Shown one piece after another: positions 1 to 9,006 of a stretch of 22,877 nucleotides of DNA (its first letter is position 1; each line of letters opens with the position of its first letter). Position numbers and translations under genes: made by a program. The DNA comes from a virus: the IMG/VR virus record IMGVR_UViG_3300006793_007416, positions 1-22,877 of that record. One strand, written 5' to 3'. Under the pieces are notes generated by a model that did no database searches, was not told the DNA's origin, and saw only the letters and a program-made list of their open reading frames with translations.

Positions 1-2
1 CA

Positions 3-116
3 CGACGACCAAACGGCACGGTGTACCTGAAGCACGCTGGTGGGTCACGATTCGCCGACGAGAATAACGATGGTACACTGGTCATGGTTGACGACGAGAT
101 TTACGAGGAGGAATAG
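3..116 (+). CDS. C-terminal end of an unidentified protein (partial)
   Basis: An open frame enters from the window edge and stops at the TAG at 114-116, giving about 37 residues (RRPNGTVYLKHAGGSRFADE, then NNDGTLVMVDDEIYEEE). The start lies outside the window. The tail is strongly acidic (DDEIYEEE). The end of the frame carries GGAGG, which serves as ribosome-binding site for the next small gene, so the two are probably co-translated. No family can be recognised from this fragment. Confidence 0.5.
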   Translation, partial: RRPNGTVYLKHAGGSRFADENNDGTLVMVDDEIYEEE

Positions 117-118
117 GC

Positions 119-241
119 TTGAGATGCAAGCGTCCGAACAAGCACCGACCGAAAATGGAAGGTGTGCGAGACTGCAAGCAGTGTGCCTGTGAAGCCAAGT
201 CGGCTGAGGTCATTCGTGACCTGACTGGTGAAGAAGAATAG
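119..241 (+). CDS. Small Cys-rich protein, TTG start
   Basis: A 40-residue frame starting at TTG (119-121) and ending at TAG (239-241). I chose this start because GGAGG at 107-111 sits 7 bases upstream; the competing ATG at 124 gives only a 22-residue frame in another register. The protein is basic at the N-terminus (RCKRPNKHRPK) and has Cys at residues 3, 19, 22 and 24 (C-x2-C-x-C), a pattern that could bind a metal. The tail is acidic (TGEEE). It lies 2 bases after the preceding stop, so it looks like the second cistron of an operon. Function unknown; it could also be spurious because it is short. Confidence 0.45.
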   Translation: MRCKRPNKHRPKMEGVRDCKQCACEAKSAEVIRDLTGEEE

Positions 242-250
242 GCGACACTG

Positions 251-259
251 TTATATAGG
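251..259 (+). promoter_or_regulatory. TATA-type promoter (early class) for the gene at 280
   Basis: TTATATAGG, preceded by GGCGACACTG, with its first base 29 bases before the ATG at 280. The dyad GGTG-AAG-CACC (258-268) follows. Archaeal transcription starts about 25 bases after the TATA centre, so the mRNA would begin at or very near the ATG. Confidence 0.7.
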
Positions 260-279
260 TGAAGCACCCAGTCCATGTC

Positions 280-546
280 ATGGCGGGCTTCCTGAAGTGG
301 CTACTGAAAAAAGAACACCACATTTTGGCGTTTGAGGCCGATGGTCACATGGTGTTCGGTCACAGTGATGAAAATACTGATTCAAATGTGCTCGCCATGT
401 TCATGGCCAAAGGAGTACCTCATGTTGAAGCATGGTGTGATTTGGACTACCTCAGCATTTCAAGTCACTGGAAATTATTCAACCGATATGACTTCATGTC
501 GCGTGAGGTATTCCTTCATGACCTTATGACTGATGAGGAAGAATGA
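280..546 (+). CDS. Hypothetical protein, 88 aa
   Basis: Starts at ATG 280, chosen because the TATA box at 251-259 lies at the standard 29-base distance; an in-frame GTG at 259 overlaps the promoter and is unlikely. The product begins MAGFLKWLLKKEHHI and is mixed in character, with a single Cys (EAWCDLDY) and an acidic tail (MTDEEE). No signal peptide or convincing membrane segment, although the first nine residues are hydrophobic and basic. It has its own promoter like the other accessory genes. No family recognised. Confidence 0.65.
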   Translation: MAGFLKWLLKKEHHILAFEADGHMVFGHSDENTDSNVLAMFMAKGVPHVEAWCDLDYLSISSHWKLFNRYDFMSREVFLHDLMTDEEE

Positions 547-556
547 TGCGTCACCG

Positions 557-565
557 TTATGAACC
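557..565 (+). promoter_or_regulatory. Candidate late-class promoter box for the fibre-like gene
   Basis: TTATGAACC begins 30 bases before ATG 587. Near-identical boxes stand 29 bases before two other structural genes (9906 and 20700). It is at the same position as the TATA box of the early genes but has AACC instead of TAGG. Assignment is by pattern only. Confidence 0.45.
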
Positions 566-586
566 AGCGGGCTTAGAACAAGTCCC

Positions 587-3500
587 ATGGCGGTTCCTTC
601 TACCAGAGCCGACCTCGTGCCCCCTGTGGGTGCTGGAGCGGGTCTACCGCTCACACTGGTGTGGGCTGACGACCTGACCGACGCTGGAGGCGCAGGGACT
701 GAGGGATTCGCTCTCTTTGACACCAGCCTCTGGAAGACCGCCGCTGAGGCAAGAACAACGCCCTCGGTACCCGAGGTAGTAGGAGGTGCTCTGAGTTCCT
801 ATGTGCACACCACCCTGCTTGATTTCAGCCACCTTAACTGGCTTGGCTTGACTGCTGAGACTGAGGCGCCGAGGCTGAACTTCGGCAACGGACGACTTGA
901 GCACGGGCAGGCAATACAAGATGTTGGGTTCGGACGACACTCAGTCAGTGACCGGCGTGCATTTGCACCAGCCGTCACAGCGACAGTGACCGAGGCGGGA
1001 CGGCATGTGGAACACCCTAAGCGCACCCATACCTCAGCCAGACCAGCCAACCATACCTGGCAACAAGCACGCCACACACTGGCTCGTGGAATCCCGTCAT
1101 ACGACCTTCAAATTGGGTCCGTTATTGACAGCGACACAGGCTCCATCGGCACCGTGGAGGCATTCACCCACCGAGCGGCTACGGACCTCCCCAGCAACGG
1201 CATAGGGGCCACCTATGGGGATTCACACAACAGCGGCTACCTCTCGTCTTTATGGTCGTGTCCGTTGAGTTCCATGTCGCCCGAAACCGGATTTGGCCAG
1301 GCCGAAGCACTGACCAGTGAATCCAAGGCCTATTCGTCTCATTGGGGAATGAACCTCATGGTCAATCAAGAAGTCATGGTCAGCGGAGTTCCGTTGAGTT
1401 CTCCTGATGGATTGAACACTGCTACCCTCCACGGCCTTACGGACTACGATAGCCTGGACCTACCTTCGGAGACGATACAGACCATCAATGTCATGGACAT
1501 TTTCACCGAGACCGGAGTGACGGGCCAAGAGGAGCATCTGTTCCCGCTTGGGGCAGTGGTCCAAGGCAACCATGTCGTCGCCGATACATGCGGCCTCGTA
1601 GGGTACGAAGGAGTGCTGTCGGCAACAGCGTTCGCTGGCGTATCACGCAACGCCAACGCTCCATTCGTACAAGAGCCACCAGCGCACCCTCTCATCCCCG
1701 ATACGGCGTGGAATGAGGACGGTGCTGGTATCTATGCTGGAATCAACATTCAAGTCCACAGCGGCCTCTCTATGCGTCGCAACGGCCTATCTTGGAATAC
1801 AGGCATGGGACCGTTGTTCCAATACGGGAGTGACGGGGAGTATGTGCAACCAATGACCGAGGGGATGAGTACCACTGGTGCTCGTGCTGGATTCAAAGGA
1901 GCCGTCTATGAAATGAATGCAAACAAGACTCGCTTTCACACCGGACGAACCAACCACTACACCACTGGCGGGTCAATATCCGACCTGGCGAGAGACGAGT
2001 TCACCGAGGTATCAGTGGGTGGCTCGTCATATCCCACGAGCCAAGCAACGAGCAAGCCAGCGACTCGGTATATTGTTGGCGATACCCACGCTGGTGGACC
2101 GTGGACTGCGACGCTGGAATTGTCACAGGAGTTCATGAAAGACAAGGTCCCGACGAAGGTCAAAGTGGTCCCGACGCTCATTGGATATGACGAAGTCAGT
2201 GTGGCGGCTGGAGCCTCTCACCCATCGTCGTCTCCAATCATATTCAAGCGACCAATCGTGGACTACCATGTCATGGTCAGCCTCGCACCGGCAACACGCA
2301 TCAACACCACCGTTGACCTGACGAATACCACCATCGGAAATCCGACTGCGAGGAACTTCCCTCAGTCGCGTCGCCTGACTGCGAACATGGACCTTGAGGA
2401 CGAAGGGTGTGAAATCTACCACGCCGTGTTCCGTGTGTCTCCTGACACCCTTGAGCGTGTATTCTTTGACCCCAATTCACCCAGTGCGCTTGCGTGGGGA
2501 ATCAAGGCCTCTGACGAGGAAATGCCCAACACAGTGATGCCGAGACATGACGCTGAGAACGGTGGGTGGGGCCTCCATCAATTGACCCCGTTCCGACCAT
2601 TAGCGAACGCATCGTGGGCACAGGTACCATTGCTATGTGCGGCGATAGAGGCTGGAGGGTTCTACCAACGAGGTGGCGTATCACACCTGTGGGATGCTGA
2701 CACCTACGGCTCCGAACTGTTCGTCAGCGCCGACATTATTGACGCCAACCACCTCTCAGCATCTGTCTTTGGAAACGGCCAGGTTTGGTCTGACGGGGTC
2801 GGAGCATTAGCGGTTCCGAGGGGCAGTGAATTGCTGATTTTCAAGTATCGCCCGCAGGTTGATTCGTACCACCTCAGCAGGTACACTACGCCCACCGATA
2901 ACCCACTGTGGTCCCTGGCGAGTCAAATCATATCAGTCGCTGTCGGCGGCATGACCGTGCAGACTACTTCGGCTCATAGGCAGTATGAGGGATGGGAAGT
3001 TCACGACTGGGTGTTCCCTCAAATTGAACTAATGAGGTTCCTCGGCAGAGAGGACAAGTCGGCGGCCATGCACCCAAGACACAGCGCAAACACTGGTGCT
3101 GACCCCATTTTCCACCCGACCCTACATTGCTCCTCGTTGAGGTTCATGGAGGACGGTAGAATGGCCATGGCGGCCATCCAACGGGACCACATAGGCTCCG
3201 AGGAAGAATACCCAGCCAGTGACATTCAGTACCCATTCAACCCCGACAGCGGGTCCGGCTCTGGTTGTCCACCTGGCTACTACCGAAGCGGGAGTACATG
3301 TGTCCCGATAACGAGCGGCGATAACCCCAACACGGAGACCGAGCATGTGGACCCAATCACTGGTGAAGTCATTGATGGACCTCCACCCTCTCCTGGGAAT
3401 GGTAACGGCGAAGGCCATGTTGGCGGTGGCGACAATTTTGACTTGACACCGTCATGGAGCCGTATCGTCGCCAATACCAGTGGCCGCTCGCTGGTTCTCA

Positions 3501-6500
3501 TGTGGAGCGACGCCAAGGCCGTTGACGGCAAGGCCAAGGGTGGCCGAGCGCTCTTTGAAGCGGAGAAGCAAACGATTGACGGCGGCGACTACTACACCCA
3601 AAATTGGACCTACAACGACACATGGTGGAGTGGCTCTCGCATATCGTATTGGTACTCAGAGAGCGGTCAGAGAGCAATCCCAATCACATACGGCTCGTAC
3701 CCCGAGGTGAGGTGCTCCTTTGCCCACCTACCACGCTCCCTACCCCACATCATGACGACTGGTATAGCACACGGCTACCCACTACTCCAACCGGTGGATA
3801 GAGTCAGCGTTTCAGCATTGCGTGATGTGGCGGGGGTTGATGCTTGGGCACAGGAGAGGTACGACTTCCTCCGACGAACTCGCTTCGTTCCAACCACCAT
3901 CGGCTTCGCCGACTTCGGGGCTGGAGCAAATCCGCACCAGGAAATGGGCTGGGCTGGTTGGTCCTTCCCTCAAGGCCTATACGACCCAATAGGCTTCGGT
4001 GACAACACGGTGTTCTTCTCAGACGCACCGGAGTCACTGGGGGTTGCCGACGGGGTTGCTATTGTTCCTACCTTGCAGGCGCAGTGGTCCGGTTTTGCTT
4101 CGTCAGCGTCGTTCGGTCACATGCGAGGACCAATGACTGTGTTCAGCCACCACGGTCCGTTGCACTACGGTATCGCTACCCAGGACCACCCATTCAAGGC
4201 TGACCGCGTATGGAAGTCCGTACATGGTGGCGTAGGCTACGATATTCCTCTCCACCTACTCGCACCCGCCGAGGTAGCCGTTCGTGCCCGTGCGGGGGGT
4301 AGAAACAGCCTTGATTTGGAAATGGAGACACCGTTCCATCGTACCGACACGCTTCACCTTGACGGAGCCGCCCTGTTCAACACAGGATTTGACGAGGGAG
4401 GCAAGGACACGCCATCATCAGCCCGCACTGAACTGGGGCAGTACCACCTCCGAACCAATCTATGGACCGACGATTCTCGGCAGGCTGGAGCCATGACCGG
4501 CGGCCTACTGGCCACCGATAGGGTACGGGGGCCAACGGTCTCTGGTAGCGGTCTGGAAGCGTTCTGGAACGACCATCCGACCGAACACTTCCACGCTGGT
4601 GCAATCCCGCTGATGCCTGGCGGCGATTATGACTTGACAGCGATTGAGAACGAACGCTATGCTCCGTCCATATTGGGACGAATACAGGAACTCAGTGAAT
4701 TGGACTATGTTGCAGTCGCAGAGCAATTGCAGTCTTCCGTTGATGTGCATGTCTCTCAGTCAGTGAGACCAATGTGGGACTCGGGCGCTATTGTCAGCGG
4801 TAGGGGCACTGGTTATCGTGACGCTACTACGACAGCCAGTGTGTCTCAAGTCCGAAGTGAAATGGACGGTGCTGATGTGCCGACAGCCGTTGAATCCAAG
4901 ACGAGTCGTGATACTGGTATGGGGAAGGGACAGCGACTCCTTAGGACACCCGAAGGAACCCTTCACATGTTCCCAATTGAGCGCTCGGGACAGGCACTAT
5001 CCAACAACCTACCACGCTTTGTTCACTACACCAAACCGTTGCACGGCGACCTATTTTGGAACAGAAAGGCTCTCAAGGTCAACCCTTCCGCCGCCGTTTA
5101 TGACGGCAAGGATGAGGTGGGGTACTTCCTGGGAACGGGCGACATATTGAGGTCCGCCACCTTCGCTTCTGACAGCGAAGGAACAATCCACGCAGTCGTA
5201 GCAGTGGAATTGTCAATAGGTTCATCGGGGCAAACCTTGTACTATCACTACGCAAAGCGGAAATTGGTTTCCTATAACCCGACACCAGTGTACGAATGGG
5301 ACTGGACTGAGCACACGCCAGTGATTATCGGTGACGCCACATTTGACCTGCGTCAACCATCCTTGGTCTGTGACTCAAATGACCGTCTACACTTGACCTG
5401 TCGTTACATAGCAACCAACAAATCGCACATCATCTACACCACCAAATTGCAGACTGACGCTTCGTTCCAGTCACCACCACCATTTGAGGAGGAGCCTGCT
5501 GAATGGACGACTGACATTTGGACCAAAGTCAACAAGAGTACATCTAATCCAGTCGTTGGACCAGACAACCAGGACTCCTCTACCTCTCATGCAGTTATTG
5601 ACTGCGATAACCCCAAGGTTTGCTTACTCGGCGACGACACACCAGTCGTGTTCTATCGTGGTGCATCAGCGGGAGCAACAGTTCTCGGAGACCGTGCGAA
5701 TGATGCAATCTATGTCAATGTGGGTCGCAACGATGTGGGTTCATTTGACCCAGCGGGAAGGTACCGATTTGACTACGAGAAAGCAATACACTGCGTCGGA
5801 GTACACGGAACAGCACAGTACCCAGCGACCAAGGTGATTTACTACGACGCCATCATTGACGAGCGCAACAGAGCGTTCGTGACAGTCGTCAAGGACGACA
5901 GTGGCCGTTCGGTCATAATGAACTCATTTGATGCTGGGCGACCCTTGGCTGACCAGTACACTACCGCCAACGGCCTGGGTGTGACCAAGGCCCTGTTCAT
6001 CCCGAAGAACACCAGTGTGCGCCCTGACTACAAGCACTTGACGACCACGACCAACGGCAAGGGTGAGGTTCACATGATTCTCGGGTTCACCCTGGCTGGT
6101 GATGTTGAGCAAGCAACAGCCATCTACCGTGACGGGGTTACAGAAGCCACCATAGCACCCCTTCAATGGGCAACAACACCCGCCAGCGACTCCACATCAG
6201 TACCACCGGCGGCAATGAGCGCAGGCGGTGGGTATGAGGCTCCTACGGGCACATACGAGTGGCCTACGGGCGGAACACATCTAATGCCGTCCACTGGGCC
6301 AATCACCCACTTCATGGAGGTGTGGATGCCGACCTTTGAGTTCAGCCAAGACGGTACTGAACCTGACGAAGTGTTGCGTTCAATCAACATACGCTGGCTC
6401 TCGGTTCCATCAATGAACTACGAGGCGGCCAAGGGCTGGTACCCAGTCGGCTCCGCACAGTCTCTGAACGGGCACGAAGACTTTACTCACACCAACCCTC

Positions 6501-6694
6501 AATTGAGGTACCAACGATACTGGGGCTTTGATGCTGGGGAACTTGACCTCCAATGGGCCACCAACGAGGCGTCGTGGATGAACACCCCACACGGTGGGTC
6601 ACGAGTCTACTTCCCGTATGCTGGTGGCTCGTTCACCACGGTTGGTGAAGGTGAAATTGAGGGTGACGGTATCGCTGGCTGGCCTATGTCTTAG
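587..6694 (+). CDS. Giant virion protein, probable tail fibre / receptor-binding protein (2035 aa)
   Basis: The largest gene of the window. No enzymatic motif is visible. Composition is that of beta-rich virion proteins (many Gly, Ser, Thr, Trp, Tyr, Asp; few Cys). A flexible linker at about residues 880-945 (GSGSGCPPGYYRSGSTCVP, then Pro/Gly-rich) with a Cys pair splits it into two large halves. Both halves start with a similar segment: LPLTLVWADDLTDAGG near residue 20 and RSLVLMWSDAKAVDGK near residue 970. Around residues 1520-1840 at least five similar strands recur (about 1523, 1590, 1675, 1752, 1816; for example SLVCDSNDRLHLTCRY and ATFASDSEGTIHAVV), the pattern of a BNR/sialidase-like beta-propeller. 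I infer a tail fibre or adhesin. The start at 587 is supported by the promoter-like box at 557; no second in-frame ATG occurs for several hundred bases. It is closed by a terminator at 6707-6727. Confidence 0.7.
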   Translation: MAVPSTRADLVPPVGAGAGLPLTLVWADDLTDAGGAGTEGFALFDTSLWKTAAEARTTPSVPEVVGGALSSYVHTTLLDFSHLNWLGLTAETEAPRLNFGNGRLEHGQAIQDVGFGRHSVSDRRAFAPAVTATVTEAGRHVEHPKRTHTSARPANHTWQQARHTLARGIPSYDLQIGSVIDSDTGSIGTVEAFTHRAATDLPSNGIGATYGDSHNSGYLSSLWSCPLSSMSPETGFGQAEALTSESKAYSSHWGMNLMVNQEVMVSGVPLSSPDGLNTATLHGLTDYDSLDLPSETIQTINVMDIFTETGVTGQEEHLFPLGAVVQGNHVVADTCGLVGYEGVLSATAFAGVSRNANAPFVQEPPAHPLIPDTAWNEDGAGIYAGINIQVHSGLSMRRNGLSWNTGMGPLFQYGSDGEYVQPMTEGMSTTGARAGFKGAVYEMNANKTRFHTGRTNHYTTGGSISDLARDEFTEVSVGGSSYPTSQATSKPATRYIVGDTHAGGPWTATLELSQEFMKDKVPTKVKVVPTLIGYDEVSVAAGASHPSSSPIIFKRPIVDYHVMVSLAPATRINTTVDLTNTTIGNPTARNFPQSRRLTANMDLEDEGCEIYHAVFRVSPDTLERVFFDPNSPSALAWGIKASDEEMPNTVMPRHDAENGGWGLHQLTPFRPLANASWAQVPLLCAAIEAGGFYQRGGVSHLWDADTYGSELFVSADIIDANHLSASVFGNGQVWSDGVGALAVPRGSELLIFKYRPQVDSYHLSRYTTPTDNPLWSLASQIISVAVGGMTVQTTSAHRQYEGWEVHDWVFPQIELMRFLGREDKSAAMHPRHSANTGADPIFHPTLHCSSLRFMEDGRMAMAAIQRDHIGSEEEYPASDIQYPFNPDSGSGSGCPPGYYRSGSTCVPITSGDNPNTETEHVDPITGEVIDGPPPSPGNGNGEGHVGGGDNFDLTPSWSRIVANTSGRSLVLMWSDAKAVDGKAKGGRALFEAEKQTIDGGDYYTQNWTYNDTWWSGSRISYWYSESGQRAIPITYGSYPEVRCSFAHLPRSLPHIMTTGIAHGYPLLQPVDRVSVSALRDVAGVDAWAQERYDFLRRTRFVPTTIGFADFGAGANPHQEMGWAGWSFPQGLYDPIGFGDNTVFFSDAPESLGVADGVAIVPTLQAQWSGFASSASFGHMRGPMTVFSHHGPLHYGIATQDHPFKADRVWKSVHGGVGYDIPLHLLAPAEVAVRARAGGRNSLDLEMETPFHRTDTLHLDGAALFNTGFDEGGKDTPSSARTELGQYHLRTNLWTDDSRQAGAMTGGLLATDRVRGPTVSGSGLEAFWNDHPTEHFHAGAIPLMPGGDYDLTAIENERYAPSILGRIQELSELDYVAVAEQLQSSVDVHVSQSVRPMWDSGAIVSGRGTGYRDATTTASVSQVRSEMDGADVPTAVESKTSRDTGMGKGQRLLRTPEGTLHMFPIERSGQALSNNLPRFVHYTKPLHGDLFWNRKALKVNPSAAVYDGKDEVGYFLGTGDILRSATFASDSEGTIHAVVAVELSIGSSGQTLYYHYAKRKLVSYNPTPVYEWDWTEHTPVIIGDATFDLRQPSLVCDSNDRLHLTCRYIATNKSHIIYTTKLQTDASFQSPPPFEEEPAEWTTDIWTKVNKSTSNPVVGPDNQDSSTSHAVIDCDNPKVCLLGDDTPVVFYRGASAGATVLGDRANDAIYVNVGRNDVGSFDPAGRYRFDYEKAIHCVGVHGTAQYPATKVIYYDAIIDERNRAFVTVVKDDSGRSVIMNSFDAGRPLADQYTTANGLGVTKALFIPKNTSVRPDYKHLTTTTNGKGEVHMILGFTLAGDVEQATAIYRDGVTEATIAPLQWATTPASDSTSVPPAAMSAGGGYEAPTGTYEWPTGGTHLMPSTGPITHFMEVWMPTFEFSQDGTEPDEVLRSINIRWLSVPSMNYEAAKGWYPVGSAQSLNGHEDFTHTNPQLRYQRYWGFDAGELDLQWATNEASWMNTPHGGSRVYFPYAGGSFTTVGEGEIEGDGIAGWPMS

Positions 6695-6706
6695 AATAGT
6701 GAGATT

Positions 6707-6727
6707 GCTGAACCTTTCGGCATTTTT
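6707..6727 (+). terminator. Intrinsic-type terminator after the fibre-like gene
   Basis: A 6-bp stem GCTGAA/TTCGGC (one G-U pair, loop CCT, 6707-6721) is followed directly by ATTTTT (6722-6727). It lies 13 bases after the stop codon. A T-run suffices for termination in many archaea, and the hairpin strengthens the call. A second TATA-like element (TTTATATAG, 6735-6743) follows with no ATG at the standard distance; it may add a longer-leader transcript for the next gene. Confidence 0.6.
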
Positions 6728-6769
6728 CCCGTTCTTTATATAGTGTCGTGATTTCCTTTGTCCGATTAC

Positions 6770-6779
6770 TTAATATAGG
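6770..6779 (+). promoter_or_regulatory. TATA-type promoter for the gene at 6800
   Basis: TTAATATAGG; the TAATATAGG core begins 29 bases before ATG 6800. A dyad TAGGG-GGACT-CCCTA covers 6776-6790, overlapping the 3' edge of the box. AAAC precedes the ATG, as at several other starts. Confidence 0.75.
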
Positions 6780-6799
6780 GGGACTCCCTACGGTTAAAC

Positions 6800-7198
6800 A
6801 TGCGAGCAAAGAACATGCGAGAGTGGAGCCAAGCACGAATGCAACAAGAAGAAATTGGTGCTTGGTTAAGGCACGATGGAGTGCACTACCTCAAATTGGA
6901 CCAAGGCAAGTGGGCCTATTGGGAAAACACACACAGTGTGTGCGTTTGCACCGGCTTTTGGTCAGACGAAGAACAGGAAGAGTACGGGTTGTATTTTGAC
7001 ACGATTGAGCGTGCTCCTCGCCGTCAAATAAGGGCGGTGGACGGGGATGGTCGGTACCACTATGTCCTCGCTCCACGCACTTACGAAGAGGGTGTCTCAG
7101 TCAAGACCACCATGAAGGACATAGTGCTGTACTTGCTGGGCAAGAAAGAGGCATACAAGCGAGTGCATGACCAAGTCATATTCGTCAAGGGCGAGTGA
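6800..7198 (+). CDS. Hypothetical protein, 132 aa
   Basis: Begins MRAKNMREWSQARMQQEEIG; the ATG at 6800 is set by the TATA box 29 bases upstream. The product is rich in charged and aromatic residues (YLKLDQGKWAYWENTH) and has a close Cys pair (SVCVCTGFW) in the first half. The C-terminus is basic and aliphatic (YLLGKKEAYKRVHDQVIFVK). No known motif is recognised. It stands alone between a terminator and the promoter of the helicase gene, so it is probably expressed with the early/replication set. Confidence 0.65.
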   Translation: MRAKNMREWSQARMQQEEIGAWLRHDGVHYLKLDQGKWAYWENTHSVCVCTGFWSDEEQEEYGLYFDTIERAPRRQIRAVDGDGRYHYVLAPRTYEEGVSVKTTMKDIVLYLLGKKEAYKRVHDQVIFVKGE

Positions 7199-7208
7199 CT
7201 TTGACCGG

Positions 7209-7217
7209 TTAAATAGG
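7209..7217 (+). promoter_or_regulatory. TATA-type promoter for the XPD/DinG-like helicase
   Basis: TTAAATAGG with upstream GACCGG, starting 29 bases before ATG 7238. It is followed by the best dyad of the set: TAGGTG-GGGA-CACCTA (7214-7229), overlapping the box. Confidence 0.8.
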
Positions 7218-7237
7218 TGGGGACACCTACTGGTACC

Positions 7238-8998
7238 ATGGCCGTGGTCCGAATTAACATTCCAAGCAAGGCCACCTTGCCTGACAAGTGGGACGACATT
7301 CAAGAAGACTTCCCGATGCCGTCGCCACGAAAGTACCAGGCCGAGGCGCTCTCAGTCATGTACTGGGCACTTGAGAACGACGACTTTGACAACATAGTCG
7401 TGCAAGCACCGACCGGCATAGGCAAGTCGGCTCTCGCCATGACCGTGCAGAACCAGTTCCAGTCAGCCTACCTACTCTCACCCAGCCTTGGCCTCACGGA
7501 CCAATACAAGGCCGACTACGGCCACCGTTTGTCCGAGGTGCGGGGTAGGTCCAATTTTGACTGTTGGGCACGCTCAGGGACCGCTAAGGGCGCTCCCTGT
7601 TGGACAAGGACCAATGGCTCCTGTAAGCACTCCAAGCGTGAGGAAGACGGGGGAGACCCATGTGACTACTACGCACAGAGATTCGCCGCTGAGGACGCTC
7701 GCTTGACGCTTTCCAACCCAGCCTACCTGTTCCGTGCTGTGCGTGGCTACACGAACTTTGACCAGCGTGAGTTCGCCATTATTGACGAGGCTCACGACAT
7801 GGAGGGGTTCCTCCACGACCTGCTGGAAGTTCGCCTGTCGGGTACCGAGTGGACCACCGTCTACGGCAAGGAGCGCTTCCCAACCCACCTCACACCGAAG
7901 GACTGGAGGGCTGAACTCAAGGAGCGAATTGAGGTTGCTCGCAAGGTCCTGGGTAAGGCCGAGGCGGACCTGAACATAACGAAGAGTGAGAAGGAGGTTG
8001 AGCGTATTCGGGAGGCTGTGTCCAAGATGGAGACGGCGCTGGAGATACTGGCGAAGCCAAGCAATGTCCACATTTCATTTGACAAGAACCGCTTCGGCGA
8101 GTACCTCGTGCTCAAGCCGATTCGGGTTCGTGAGTACGCCTCTGACATTCTTGAGAGCCTCTCCACCAAGCGCATATTCCTCTCGGCTACCGTGCTGGAC
8201 ATTGACACCTTCCTCCACGGCCTTGGTCTTGAGGACCAAAAGACACTCTACATCAATGTGACCAAGTCACCGTTCCCACGAGAGAACTTCAATGTCCACT
8301 ATGTCCCATGTGGCTCAATGTCTTGGGGCAAGCGCAAGCACACGATTCCAAAGCAGGTCAAGGCGATTGACGCCATACTGCGCCAGTACCCGAACAAGCG
8401 TGGGGTTATTCTACCGCATAGCCACGCCATACGGAAGGAAGTCGTGGATGGACTGCTTGAACTCGGTCACGGAGACAGGATTAGGACACACGATTCCAAT
8501 GCTCGTGCTCGTGAAGAGGTTCTGAATGAGTTCCTGACGAGCGAGCGTGACGACCTCGTGTTGATTTCAACCTATGTCACGCAAGGCTTTGACTTCAAGG
8601 GGCGGCTGGCTGAGTTCCTGTGCATTTTGAAGGTGCCCTACCTGCCCACCAAGGACCCTGTTATTGGAGAGCGAATGATGCAAGACGAACTGGCCTGGCG
8701 GGCTGTCCACGAAGGCACCCCCTCGTGCCCCTACGAGCCTCCGAACAAGTACAGTGGTGAACTGTGCGGCGCTGGGTTCCAATGCCCTGCACCGTGTCAA
8801 AAGTGGTACCAATTGCAGACCGCTCTGAGCATAGTGCAAGGGGCTGGTCGTGTGGTCCGTACCCCAACCGATGTGGGCCACCTGTTCATTCTTGACGGCG
8901 CCTGGCCGCGATTTGCTCGCACCAGCGCTCACCTCCTCCCGTCGTGGTTCCTTGACAATGTTGAGGACGCACCGAACTGGCTCAAGCGACAGTTATAG
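7238..8998 (+). CDS. XPD/DinG-family superfamily 2 DNA helicase with Fe-S domain
   Basis: A 586-residue 5'-3' helicase relative. Visible motifs: Walker A APTGIGKS (residues 57-64); four Cys in the Fe-S position between motifs I and II (109, 121, 129, 142); DEAH box at 183-186 (IIDEAHD); LSATV as motif III; QGAGRVVR near residue 534 as motif VI. This order is that of archaeal XPD and bacterial DinG, ATP-driven helicases that open DNA for repair or replication. An unusual insert before motif VI carries four more Cys (497, 510, 516, 520: CPYEP, CGAGFQCPAPC). I start at ATG 7238 rather than the GTG at 7217 because the GTG lies in the promoter. The gene sits with a probable DNA-repair glycosylase relative, which fits a repair or replication role. 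Confidence 0.9.
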   Translation: MAVVRINIPSKATLPDKWDDIQEDFPMPSPRKYQAEALSVMYWALENDDFDNIVVQAPTGIGKSALAMTVQNQFQSAYLLSPSLGLTDQYKADYGHRLSEVRGRSNFDCWARSGTAKGAPCWTRTNGSCKHSKREEDGGDPCDYYAQRFAAEDARLTLSNPAYLFRAVRGYTNFDQREFAIIDEAHDMEGFLHDLLEVRLSGTEWTTVYGKERFPTHLTPKDWRAELKERIEVARKVLGKAEADLNITKSEKEVERIREAVSKMETALEILAKPSNVHISFDKNRFGEYLVLKPIRVREYASDILESLSTKRIFLSATVLDIDTFLHGLGLEDQKTLYINVTKSPFPRENFNVHYVPCGSMSWGKRKHTIPKQVKAIDAILRQYPNKRGVILPHSHAIRKEVVDGLLELGHGDRIRTHDSNARAREEVLNEFLTSERDDLVLISTYVTQGFDFKGRLAEFLCILKVPYLPTKDPVIGERMMQDELAWRAVHEGTPSCPYEPPNKYSGELCGAGFQCPAPCQKWYQLQTALSIVQGAGRVVRTPTDVGHLFILDGAWPRFARTSAHLLPSWFLDNVEDAPNWLKRQL

Positions 8999-9006
8999 TC
9001 GGCATG

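Noticed and set aside
546-677. A 43-codon frame starting at ATG 546, overlapping the previous stop and the first 90 bases of the fibre gene
   Set aside because: TGATG coupling and a GAGGA upstream make it possible, but it overlaps the late-type box and the fibre start, and the sequence has no recognisable features. Kept only as a possibility.
1201-1217. Dyad CATAGG-GGCCA-CCTATG inside the fibre gene, similar to the promoter dyads
   Set aside because: It has no TATA box or start codon in register and lies in a conserved-looking coding stretch; probably chance.
7217-7219. GTG start codons about 21 bases upstream of several genes (for example 259, 7217, 12142)
   Set aside because: The GTG comes from the TAGGTGG or similar G-rich part of the promoter; the promoter distance points to the downstream ATG.
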